From NCBI RefSeq assembly GCF_900111125.1, contig NZ_FOGE01000005.1, positions 124,001 to 188,000 on the forward strand: a stretch of 64,000 bases of DNA, read 5' to 3'. Positions 37,330 through 45,573 of the stretch are shown one piece after another (the first letter of the stretch is position 1; each line of letters starts with the position of its first letter). The notes beneath the pieces are model-generated. The model was not told where the DNA came from and did not search any database. It worked only from the letters and a program-made list of their open reading frames with translations. The position numbers and the translations under genes were made by a program. This DNA is from Sphingobium sp. YR768 (GTDB lineage: Bacteria > Pseudomonadota > Alphaproteobacteria > Sphingomonadales > Sphingomonadaceae).

Positions 37330-37926
37330 TCAGTGCCCGAGAAGCCGGCGCCCGCTCTCCGACAGGCTGCGGAAGGTGATCGACCAGCGGGTCTGCTCCA
37401 TGGGTGCGATGCTGTGTTCCCAGCGATGCCGGACATCTCCTGTCAGCCCGTAAATCGAGCGGCGCGGCAAGGGGATGCCATGGCGCCGGAAGCCGCCGTC
37501 CGCACGCAGGCGGAGACGCAGAGTGGCGGGCGCCCCCAGAGAAATACCGACGACATGCTCGAAGATTGGTCGGTCACGATGCCAGCCGATGCTGGCGCCG
37601 GGGTCGTAGCGGATGAGCAGGGCCTGGACGAGTTCTTCATCGGCCAATCCCATGAAGTCGGCCGCCCTGGCGCGCATGCGCAGCAGCCAGTCGGGCATGG
37701 GCGGAGCGGCAGCGACCTGCGCGGTCTCAAAGTCGTAGGCCCAGCCGAATGAGAATGTGAGCCGCTTGCCCTCCCATCCCTGGAAGCGGAAGGGCGTGAG
37801 CGGAAATCGCTCCACCGCGCAGATCAGCATCTCCTCCTCCGCCGCGTCGATCACCGCGTCATGATGCGTGAACCCCGCAGGGGTGGAGGGCGCAAGCTGA
37901 GTTTGGTCGAAGAGGTCGATCTGCAT
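37330..37926 (-). CDS. alkB: AlkB-type 2-oxoglutarate dioxygenase
   Basis: A 198-aa Fe(II)/2-oxoglutarate enzyme that removes alkyl groups from DNA or RNA bases. The iron ligands are in GASIGWHRDRPIF (His and Asp of HxD) and DVRHRWEHSI (second His). The co-substrate arginines are in TRWSITFRSLS. The loop VVGISLGAPATLRLRLR is also conserved. The frame begins with a TTG directly before ATG; ATG at 37926 is used. It lies convergent to the giant NTPase gene. Confidence 0.92.
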   Translation of the reverse strand: MQIDLFDQTQLAPSTPAGFTHHDAVIDAAEEEMLICAVERFPLTPFRFQGWEGKRLTFSFGWAYDFETAQVAAAPPMPDWLLRMRARAADFMGLADEELVQALLIRYDPGASIGWHRDRPIFEHVVGISLGAPATLRLRLRADGGFRRHGIPLPRRSIYGLTGDVRHRWEHSIAPMEQTRWSITFRSLSESGRRLLGH

Positions 37927-38051
37927 CAACAGGATATAGGCCGTCCCGCACCACTTTCGAAGCGCAAAGGCCTGATGGCATGTCAGGCGTTATGAAGTCC
38001 GGCGCGTCATCATACGCTCGTCAGTCAGCGCCCGGCGTAACGCGGGTGTGA

Positions 38052-38495
38052 TCAGCTACGCACAGCCCTCCTTGCAACCGCCTCCGCCTCGGCCACGACC
38101 TCCATCCAATGCTGATGCTCGTCCTGCGCATCGGCGAGCGCCCGGTGTGCAGGCTGGCCTTCCTTGCGTCGTACCTCGATGAGCGTGAGCAGGTCATCGA
38201 TCTCTATGTGCAGGCGTTCGGGCGGAAACACCCGGGTAAGGATCCTTCTCGCGACCTCTGCGCGGGCCTCCTCTGTGTCGCGGATGCGTAGCGCATGGCG
38301 CGGCAGCTTGGCCGCACGCAGTAGCGCGCTTAGCCATTTTCCGTCCCATGACGGCGCGCTGGCGAACAGGACGTGGCCGGAAAGCTGGTCGACCATGCGC
38401 CGTGCGACCTCGTCATGCGGGGTGCCCTCGGTTTCCAGCGTTTCGCGCGGGATATGGTGCACGGCCTCCGCCTCCTCGTCCCAGTCGGTCCAACA
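38052..38495 (-). pseudogene. DEDDh-type 3'-5' exonuclease, N-terminus deleted
   Basis: The frame reads WTDWDEEAEAVHHIPRETLE, then SGHVLFASAPSWDGKWLSAL and the ExoIII motif HRALADAQDEH. These match the middle and end of a small exonuclease family whose first 45 or so residues carry the essential DFEASS-like motif. That N-terminus is missing. Upstream the frame runs into a TAG (38496-38498) inside the neighbouring esterase gene, and there is no start near the break. A deletion has therefore joined the two genes. Confidence 0.75.
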
Positions 38496-39082
38496 CTATG
38501 ACCGATGCCGGGCGACACGTGGTTTTCCACGACCACGCCGGCTGCGGTGAGCGCAGTGGAGGCCAGTTCCATCGAGCGGAACGGGACGACGTCGTCCACC
38601 GTGCCGTGGATGAGCAGAATGGGCGGGCGGCTACGGATGTCTGTTTCCAGCTGTTCCGGTGCGACGAGCATGCCCGACATGCCGATGATGCCGGCAACAG
38701 GATGAGGTCTACGCAGACCGACATGCAGCGCCATCATCGTTCCCTGACTGAAGCCGACAAGCAGGAGGCGGTCGCTGGCAAGAGCTGCCTTCTCCAGTTC
38801 CGCGTCGATGAAGGCGTCGAGTGTTGGCGCCGCCGCTGCAGCGCCGGCCGCGCGCTCGGCCATGGAAAAGGTCTCGATCGGCCACCACTGATGGGCCGCT
38901 GCCATGTGAGGGATTTGCAAAGGAGCGTTCGGCGCCACGAAGGCCGCCTGTGGAAGGGAGGGCTGCATCATCGCCGCAAGCGAAATGAGGTCTTCGCCGC
39001 TGGAGCCATAGCCATGGATCAGGATGATCAGGGCGTCTGGCCTCGAGCCTGATAAAGGGGCGAGGCGGGGGCCGTCGAGCAA
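38330..39082 (-). CDS. carboxylesterase/phospholipase family protein, chimeric C-terminus
   Basis: A 250-aa frame. The first 195 residues are an alpha/beta hydrolase of the esterase/phospholipase group: IILIHGYGSSGEDL, nucleophile GFSQGTM, acid HGTVDDVVPF and the histidine in SPGIGHSVGP, so the triad is complete. After that point the protein runs about 55 residues in the wrong frame through the exonuclease remnant (Arg-rich, unlike any esterase). The last native helix is lost. Start is TTG with AAGGA upstream. Activity is possible but uncertain. Confidence 0.75.
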   Translation of the reverse strand: MLDGPRLAPLSGSRPDALIILIHGYGSSGEDLISLAAMMQPSLPQAAFVAPNAPLQIPHMAAAHQWWPIETFSMAERAAGAAAAAPTLDAFIDAELEKAALASDRLLLVGFSQGTMMALHVGLRRPHPVAGIIGMSGMLVAPEQLETDIRSRPPILLIHGTVDDVVPFRSMELASTALTAAGVVVENHVSPGIGHSVGPTGTRRRRPCTISRAKRWKPRAPRMTRSHGAWSTSFPATSCSPARRHGTENG

Positions 39083-39443
39083 AAGGAATTCCTTCCGGTG
39101 GGGGCGGGGCGACCGGCCGCGCCTGGTCGAACCCTAGACGGACCGCATCATCATAGGCAAGAGAACGGCACTGAACGCCACCGCATCAGATATCGGGCAG
39201 CCCCTGTGCAGCGAAAACCTATCCCTTGAGCCCTATCACTTTTTCATGAGCGTGCCTGCTTCGTTGGCGGAGATAGGGGTGGATCTTTCATCTCCACGAG
39301 GCCTCCAGTCGACCGGGACCGCGGCAGGGGCGCCTGGACGACCTTCGCAAGCGAGGGCTTGGCTATGGCTTAGGGTTAGCGGACCTTCCGCTTGGGAGAA
39401 CGCAAATTTGGCGGCTGAATGGCAACAAAGGGTCGGACTTGCA
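39083..39443. other. non-coding stretch between esterase and PepSY genes
   Basis: About 360 bp with no defensible gene; the ORFs across it lack ribosome sites and family features. It should hold the esterase promoter. No repeat stands out. Confidence 0.4.
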
Positions 39444-40628
39444 TCAACTCGCTCCCCCAATCGCCCCCGGGGTCAGGATCAGGGTGAGGAGAATGAGGGC
39501 GATGCCGATATATCCCCAGGCACCCATGCCCTGCCAGGCGGGTTTCACGCTGCCAGAGGCGGATCGTGACGATCTGGCTAGCCGCATCGCGTAGATCATT
39601 GTGCCGGTGACGGCCATCGCCGTCAGCAGCGCGCCGAACAGGAACCAGATGACCTTGGTCCACAGGCCGCCAAACGTGCCGAAATGCAGCGGATCAGCCA
39701 TTTCGGAAATACGCTGATGCGCGCTCAATGTGCGTCCATCCAGCTGCGCGACGACCCGCGACGTAGCGGGATATACAACTACGGCGTTGGCGCGATCGCG
39801 CACTAACCAGACGGATGACTGGCCCAGGAAGATGACGCCATTGTCTGGCGTGAATCGGATTTCCCGAATGTCGAGAGCAGGATCGGCTCTGCGCGCTACG
39901 GCGACCAACCGGTCCAGCGCAAAGCCTGTGGGCACCGCACTGGCCACGACCTCCGGCAATTTGGGCACCTTGGCGTTCCCGCCCAACGTTTCCACCAGAT
40001 ACCACAGGCCTGTCAGCGTGATCAGCACCACGAACCACAGGCTCCACAAGCCCATTAGGCGATGCAGGTCGCCGGTCATCCGCCGACCATCGCCACCGCG
40101 CGGCATTCGGAAGAAGCCGCGCCACCATTTCTTGTAGGTGACGATGCCCGACACCAAAGATACCGCCAGCAGCAGGGCCAGCGAACAGACGATCGGTATG
40201 CCGATCTTTGTCGGCAGCATCAGGTGGCGATGGGCCTGCCGCAGGAAGCGGTGGACATTGGCCCAGCCATGCCTGCCGGTAACCTCCGCCGTCCACGGAT
40301 CGACATAGACACGGTCCGGCGCGCCCTTGCCGCGACTGAGCCAGGCCTCGACCGTGAACCAGGGGTCGATCGGTGCGTACAGGGTCTGGAGCCGGGCATC
40401 CGGTGCGGCGCGGGCCGCTGCCTGCGCCCATGCCCCCCATGACGCGACGGGTTCCGACCGGGGAGACACCCGCATTGCAGGCGTTACCAGCCAGTCGATT
40501 TCATGCGCGAAGACGGCAAAAGTGCCCGTCGCCAAGATGAAGGTCAGGAAGATCGACAGTTTCAGGCCGATCCAGCTATGCACCACCCACCAGAGCGACC
40601 GACCCTTTTTCGCGCGCACCTTGTCCAT
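39444..40628 (-). CDS. PepSY-associated TM helix protein (siderophore-linked reductase type)
   Basis: A 394-aa inner-membrane protein with four long hydrophobic segments (HSWIGLKLSIFLTFILATGT, VCSLALLLAVSLVSGIVTY, LWFVVLITLTGLWYLV, VIWFLFGALLTAMAVTGT) and conserved His residues (HRFLRQAHRH, GDLHRLMG). PepSY_TM proteins next to siderophore receptors are thought to reduce ferric siderophores in the periplasm. It begins 2 bp after the TonB receptor gene, so they form one iron-uptake operon. Confidence 0.88.
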   Translation of the reverse strand: MDKVRAKKGRSLWWVVHSWIGLKLSIFLTFILATGTFAVFAHEIDWLVTPAMRVSPRSEPVASWGAWAQAAARAAPDARLQTLYAPIDPWFTVEAWLSRGKGAPDRVYVDPWTAEVTGRHGWANVHRFLRQAHRHLMLPTKIGIPIVCSLALLLAVSLVSGIVTYKKWWRGFFRMPRGGDGRRMTGDLHRLMGLWSLWFVVLITLTGLWYLVETLGGNAKVPKLPEVVASAVPTGFALDRLVAVARRADPALDIREIRFTPDNGVIFLGQSSVWLVRDRANAVVVYPATSRVVAQLDGRTLSAHQRISEMADPLHFGTFGGLWTKVIWFLFGALLTAMAVTGTMIYAMRLARSSRSASGSVKPAWQGMGAWGYIGIALILLTLILTPGAIGGAS

Positions 40629-40630
40629 GG

Positions 40631-42742
40631 TCAGAATTTGAAACGAAGTTCGGCCAGGAATGTCCGCGGCTCGCCGGGAAAGTGCCCGCTCTGTGCCGAA
40701 AAGCCCGACGCGGCATAGACCTTGTCGAATATATTATCGACGCGCAGCATCAGTTCGGCAAAACCAAGCCCCTTGGTGATCGAGGCGTCGAAGATCGTGT
40801 AGGGCTTTACGGTCTGCCCCGACAGGCTGATGCGTTTGGACACATGTTCGCCGCCGACCGCGAAGGCGGCGTCGATCGTCGGCACCTGATAGCGCGTCCA
40901 GAAGCCAACCTTGTGCTTGGGCGCGTTGGCGAAGCGATTGCCGACGGCATTGGTGATCGCCTGTCCCGCGATCGTGCCGGTGATCTTCGTGTCATTATAG
41001 CCATAATCGACCAGCGCCACCCAATTGGCGGTAATGTCGGTCGACAGGTCGATCTCGAACCCCTTGCTCGTCACCTCACCGATCGGGCGTAACTGGTCCT
41101 GCCCGTTGACGGGCGGCAGGCTGGTATCAGCCTGGAGGATATTCTTGCGCACGATGCGGTAGGCGGCCAGATTGGCCTGGAGCCTGCCGTCGAACAGGTC
41201 GGTCTTGATGCCGCCTTCGAACTGGTCGCCGGTGACTGGCGCGAAGGGACCGCCGACGTCGCCATTCTGACTTGCGGCCGTCTGTGGTTCGAAACTTTGC
41301 GACCAGCTCAGATAGAGAGAGACATCCTTGCGCGGCTTGTAGATCGCGCCGGTGCGGAAGGTGATATCGCTGTCCTTATAAGAGGCGGTGTTGACCACGC
41401 GATCCTCGAACTTGTCGTAGCGCACGCCACCGACCAGCTTGAAGGCATCGCTGAGGCTGATCTGGTCCTGAAGATAAGCGCCCTGACGCTTCGTGCGCGT
41501 ATCCGTGACGGTGAACGGCAGCAGTGCGGCTCGCGCCACATCGCGCGCGCTGTTGGTATAGACGGGATTGCTGAGGCTAAGCGGCGTAACGCCCGCCCGC
41601 AGGATGCGCGAATTGAGCACACTCGTCTCGTCATACCAGTCCGCTCCGGTCTGGAATTTATGCTCCATGCCGAGCAGATCGACGCGCGCCATCAGGTTGG
41701 CGGAAAAAGACAGGCCATCGACATCGCGGATCTGGTCACGAAACTCGCGCGCGACCAGATTGGTGCTGCCAGCGACCAACCCGCGCGGCTCATGATATTG
41801 CTGCGTTTCGGTCGCCTTGAAATAGCGGACCCCGGCGTCGAACGTGAACCGGTCCCCGATCGCGGTCGCATAACGCGCCTGATAGGCCTGAGACTTCAGA
41901 TGCAGGAAATCGGTCGGTTCGTTCGCGTTCCAGCGAATGTCCGTCAGGAAATTGCCGTCATCATCGGTCAATATGCCGCGCAGGCGGTTTGCCTGAAGAT
42001 CATTGTCGTAGACCGTCGCCTGGAGTGTCAGCTTGCCGCCCTCGTTGGTCTTGATGGCAATACCGCCGTCGCCGATCAGCGACACATTCTTCGTATTGCG
42101 CCGATAGGGGTTCATCGCCTCGTAAAAGCCGCCGAGGCGGTAGGTGACGATCCCGTCCTTGTCGATCGGGCCGGTCGCTTCGGCCGATATGCCACGCCGG
42201 TCAAAATTGCCCGCCGTCGCCACCAGGCGCATGGCGTTGATGTCGCCGGGCACCTTCGACACATAATTGATGATGCCGCCGGGAGAGCCAGGTCCAAAAA
42301 AGAGGCCAGCCGGTCCCTTCAACACTTCCACCCGTTCGATATTGAAAAGCTGGGGCACCGAAAAGCCGATGAACGGGTTGCCCCGCATGCCGTCGTAGAA
42401 AGACTGGTCCTGGCGAAATCCGCGGAAGGTGACGCCAGCATAGCTGAAGAAACTGACGCCGGAAATATTGCGATAGATGTCGGTTGCGTCGCGTGCGCCC
42501 TGATCGGCAAAAAGATCCTTGTTGATCACCTGCAACGCCTGCGGAACGTCGAGCGGATCTTCGGCGCTTTTGCCGACGGTTGTGGTCTCGGTGCGGTAGA
42601 GGCGCTGGGCGCGGCCGGTTACGATGATCTGATCGCCTTCGGCCATAGCCGCATCTGGAGCCGACGCAGGGGCTTCCTGCGCGGCAGCTACCGATGCCCA
42701 GAAGGGAACAGACGCAAAGAGCGTCGCGCGGTATATAGACAA
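40631..42742 (-). CDS. TonB-dependent siderophore receptor
   Basis: About 704 aa. A signal peptide (YRATLFASVPFWASVAAAQE) is followed by a short TonB-box region, the plug domain (DVPQALQVINKDLFADQGA, RGFRQDQSFYDGMRG, VEVLKGPAGLFFGPGSPGG) and a 22-strand barrel ending in aromatic F (ELRFKF). The plug is of the FhuA/FepA-like siderophore class. TTG at 42742 is chosen because it begins directly at the signal peptide and leaves a Fur-like box upstream; an ATG at 42841 would add 33 residues across that box. The ligand is unknown, probably a hydroxamate or catecholate. Confidence 0.9.
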   Translation of the reverse strand: MSIYRATLFASVPFWASVAAAQEAPASAPDAAMAEGDQIIVTGRAQRLYRTETTTVGKSAEDPLDVPQALQVINKDLFADQGARDATDIYRNISGVSFFSYAGVTFRGFRQDQSFYDGMRGNPFIGFSVPQLFNIERVEVLKGPAGLFFGPGSPGGIINYVSKVPGDINAMRLVATAGNFDRRGISAEATGPIDKDGIVTYRLGGFYEAMNPYRRNTKNVSLIGDGGIAIKTNEGGKLTLQATVYDNDLQANRLRGILTDDDGNFLTDIRWNANEPTDFLHLKSQAYQARYATAIGDRFTFDAGVRYFKATETQQYHEPRGLVAGSTNLVAREFRDQIRDVDGLSFSANLMARVDLLGMEHKFQTGADWYDETSVLNSRILRAGVTPLSLSNPVYTNSARDVARAALLPFTVTDTRTKRQGAYLQDQISLSDAFKLVGGVRYDKFEDRVVNTASYKDSDITFRTGAIYKPRKDVSLYLSWSQSFEPQTAASQNGDVGGPFAPVTGDQFEGGIKTDLFDGRLQANLAAYRIVRKNILQADTSLPPVNGQDQLRPIGEVTSKGFEIDLSTDITANWVALVDYGYNDTKITGTIAGQAITNAVGNRFANAPKHKVGFWTRYQVPTIDAAFAVGGEHVSKRISLSGQTVKPYTIFDASITKGLGFAELMLRVDNIFDKVYAASGFSAQSGHFPGEPRTFLAELRFKF

Positions 42743-42763
42743 AACAAACCCCGTATTAGTTTC

Positions 42764-42782
42764 GCTAATGATAGTGATTCGC
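42764..42782. promoter_or_regulatory. Fur-box-like operator upstream of the TonB receptor
   Basis: GCTAATGATAGTGATTCGC matches the Fur consensus core AATGATAATCATT closely. It lies 22 bp before the chosen TTG start, so iron-repressed transcription of receptor and PepSY gene is expected. Confidence 0.55.
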
Positions 42783-42968
42783 GATACGGAGTTTGAATGG
42801 TCTGAGCAAGCCTCCATATTTTGTTTCGCAGTTCGAAACATAGCGAGGCAGGTTCGTTTGCTCGCCGAAACGCGCGAAACGAACGGCGCCCATATGCCAG
42901 CCTCCGCGCGAGCTTTTCACGGCCTGGCCTTCGACAGGGGGGCCACCTCCCTGTCGGGAAATGGCCCG

Positions 42969-44855
42969 TCAGTTCAGCGATTTCGCCATCAACCGCTCCA
43001 GCCGCTCCGCAAAAGCGCGAGGATCGGCGGGTGGCTGACCTTCGGCGATGCGCGCTTCGTCGAGGAGCAGGAAGGCGAGGTCGCTCCGCTCTTCGTCGCT
43101 GGCTCCGGTCTGGCCGAGCTTCGCGATCAGCGTATGGCCGGCATTGACTTCCAGCACTGGCTTCGCCCGCTCAGGCGCCTGCCCCGCCGCTGCCAGCATC
43201 CGTTCGAGTTGCAGGTCCATCGCACTTTCTGAAGCGACAATGCAGACGGCGCTGGTCGTCAACCGGTTGGACATGCGGACGTCGGAAACCTGTTCAGCCA
43301 GGGCGTCCTTGGCGAAGCTGATGAAGCTGCTCACATCCTCGCTCGGCGCGTCCGTCGCTGCGCTGCCTTCAGCCAGCGGGATCAGGCTGAGGTCGGTCGC
43401 GCCTTGGGTCACCGACTTGAAGGGCTTGCCGTCATAATCCACACCAACGGTCGTCCAAAAGCTGTCGACCTGGTCGGGGAGCAACAAAACCTCGATCCCA
43501 CGCGCCTTGAAGCCCTCGAGCTGCGGCGATTGGGCGATGCGATCGAGATCGGTCCCGGTCGCATAATAGATCGCGGTCTGGTTGTCCTTGAGGGAAGCCG
43601 CATAGTCCTTGAGCGAACGCCACTCGCCGTTCGACGTGCTGGTCTTGAACCGGGCAAGGCCCAGCAACTGCGCGCGCCGCTCGAAATCCTCATAGAGGCC
43701 TTCCTTCAGCACCGCCCCGAAATTCTCCCAGATCGCGCCATAGCGGTCAGCATCGCTGGTTGCGATCTTGTCCAGTTCCGACAGGAGGCGGTTGCTCACG
43801 CCCTTCTGAATCGCGGACAAGACCGGGCTGTCCTGGATCATTTCGCGCGACATGTTGAGCGGCAGGTCCGCGGAGTCCACAAGACCCCGCACGAAGCGTA
43901 GGTAGCGAGGCAGGATTTCCGCCTCGTCTGTGATGAAGACGCGGCGGACATAGAGCCTGATCCGACCCTTGCGGTCGGGATCGAACAGGTCGAACGGCTT
44001 GGTTTCGGGAATGAAGGTCAGCACAGAATATTCGTGCCGCCCCTCCGCGCGATAGTGGAGCGTCAGCGCGGGCTTGTCGAATTGGCCCGCGACGCTGCGG
44101 TAGAAGTCGGCATAATCCTCTTCGCTGATATCGGACTTCGCCTTGGTCCAAAGTGCCGCCCCATCAGCGACCTGACGCTCTTCCTCCTCGCTGTCCAGCT
44201 CCTTGATGAAGATTGGCACGGGGACATGGCCCGACTGCGCCTTCACGATCCGCTCGACCGTGTAATGCTCGGCATAGGTCTTCGCATCGTCCAGCAGATG
44301 CAGAGTCACCCGCGTGCCGCGCGCTGGCGCCTCCACGGTGTCGACTGGCGCGATCGTGTATGTTCCGAGGCCGTCCGACGACCAGCTGGCGGCCTCATCA
44401 GTTCCCGCACGCCGCGACACGACATCGACATTCCCCGCCACCATGAAAGCGGAATAGAAGCCGACGCCGAACTGGCCGATGAGTTGTTGCCCCTCGCCAT
44501 TCTTGTCGGCGGCGATCTTGTCCATGAAGGCCTTTGTCCCCGAACGCGCAATGGTGCCAAGCGTCTCGCCCATGTCGGCGGCGGTCATGCCGATGCCATT
44601 ATCCTCGACAACGAGCGTGCCGGCGTCCTTGTCCAGCGTCAGGGTGATGCGCGGTTGAGGATCGTCGCCAAACAGCGCGGGGTTGGAGATGGCCTCATAG
44701 CGCAGCTTCTCACACGCATCGGCCGCGTTGGAGATGAGCTCACGTAGGAACACATCCTTATCGGAATAGACCGAATGCACCATCATGTGCAGGAGCTTGG
44801 AAACATCAGCCTCGAAGGCATGAGTTTCAGGGGCGCTCACTGTGTCTGTCGTCAT
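42969..44855 (-). CDS. htpG: molecular chaperone HtpG (Hsp90)
   Basis: 628 aa, full length. The N-terminal GHKL ATPase has FLRELISNAADACEKLRYEA, GTLVVEDNGIGMT, GTIARSGTKAFMD and IGQFGVGFYSAFMVA. The middle domain carries LYVRRVFITDEAEILPRYLRFVRGLVDS. The C-terminal dimerisation domain ends RLMAKSLN. A sigma32-type promoter lies 41 bp upstream. Here it sits inside a mobile element, so the host may have another copy. Confidence 0.97.
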   Translation of the reverse strand: MTTDTVSAPETHAFEADVSKLLHMMVHSVYSDKDVFLRELISNAADACEKLRYEAISNPALFGDDPQPRITLTLDKDAGTLVVEDNGIGMTAADMGETLGTIARSGTKAFMDKIAADKNGEGQQLIGQFGVGFYSAFMVAGNVDVVSRRAGTDEAASWSSDGLGTYTIAPVDTVEAPARGTRVTLHLLDDAKTYAEHYTVERIVKAQSGHVPVPIFIKELDSEEEERQVADGAALWTKAKSDISEEDYADFYRSVAGQFDKPALTLHYRAEGRHEYSVLTFIPETKPFDLFDPDRKGRIRLYVRRVFITDEAEILPRYLRFVRGLVDSADLPLNMSREMIQDSPVLSAIQKGVSNRLLSELDKIATSDADRYGAIWENFGAVLKEGLYEDFERRAQLLGLARFKTSTSNGEWRSLKDYAASLKDNQTAIYYATGTDLDRIAQSPQLEGFKARGIEVLLLPDQVDSFWTTVGVDYDGKPFKSVTQGATDLSLIPLAEGSAATDAPSEDVSSFISFAKDALAEQVSDVRMSNRLTTSAVCIVASESAMDLQLERMLAAAGQAPERAKPVLEVNAGHTLIAKLGQTGASDEERSDLAFLLLDEARIAEGQPPADPRAFAERLERLMAKSLN

Positions 44856-44895
44856 CGTCTTCAGGATCTCGCATTTTGCAAATATGGCTTCGGTC

Positions 44896-44924
44896 AGATG
44901 GATTGAATGCCGTTTCCATTCAAG
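44896..44924 (-). promoter_or_regulatory. heat-shock (sigma32/RpoH) promoter of htpG
   Basis: On the minus strand CTTGAAT, a 14-bp spacer and ATCCATCT. The consensus is CTTGAAA-N14-CCCCATNT. Position, about 40 bp before the htpG start, is right. Confidence 0.72.
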
Positions 44925-45172
44925 ATGTCTACATCATTCTGCCTCCAACAACAGCCGAGCCATTATTTTCCCGACCTTGGAGGAAACGCACGGTTGAGGG
45001 CAATGAAGCCGAACAAAATAAGGAGCGGAGAGAAGAAGCAAGGAGGAGATGAGGACAGCCGGATAGCAATGTGGCTCTCATCATATGCTTGAACATCGGT
45101 TGTCCGACCGCGAACCGATTTTCCGGCCGAAAAAGCTGTGCTAATCTGCCCACCAGAAAGGTTCTGCGCTTT

Positions 45173-45571
45173 ATGCAGGAAATCGAGCAAACGGAAGAGA
45201 TTGAACGCACCCCATCGACAGTGCCATCGCCGCAAGCGCGCGATTGGTTCTGGTGCCCATGGTATGCGAAGCTCACCTGGGCACTGACGCTGCTCTACTG
45301 GATCGAACTCGAGGTGATGATCACCATCCCGTATGATCGGCTGAACATCTATCTAGTCAACATGATGGTGCTGCTGATCTTCGTCTTCAATCCGATCACA
45401 GTGGTCGCGGTACTCGGATATGGTTTCCTGAAGGCCAAGGTCGCTTGCGGCGAATGGGTGATAACGCCGGGACCGCCTTCGCAAAGCCCATTGATTGATC
45501 CCTATACCGATCCGTCCGACCCCCGCTCTGGACTCCGCCATCTTCGGCACATCGGCGTGATCAAAGACTGA
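45173..45571 (+). CDS. small membrane protein convergent with traG
   Basis: A 132-aa protein with two membrane segments (WYAKLTWALTLLYWIELEVM and LVNMMVLLIFVFNPITVVAV) between a hydrophilic N-terminus and a Pro/Asp-rich tail. No family recognised. The ATG at 45173 has AGAAAGG upstream; 45071 would add 34 residues over the region before it. It ends 2 bp from the traG stop codon, so it faces the conjugation operon. Confidence 0.65.
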   Translation: MQEIEQTEEIERTPSTVPSPQARDWFWCPWYAKLTWALTLLYWIELEVMITIPYDRLNIYLVNMMVLLIFVFNPITVVAVLGYGFLKAKVACGEWVITPGPPSQSPLIDPYTDPSDPRSGLRHLRHIGVIKD

Positions 45572-45573
45572 CA

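Noticed and set aside
38052..38462. intact 136-aa gene starting at 38462
   Set aside because: Conserved exonuclease sequence continues upstream of that start (WTDWDEEAEAV), so the frame is the tail of a truncated gene.
42743..42841. N-terminal extension of the TonB receptor from ATG 42841
   Set aside because: The extra 33 residues precede a good signal peptide and overlap a Fur-like box; no receptor N-terminus looks like this.
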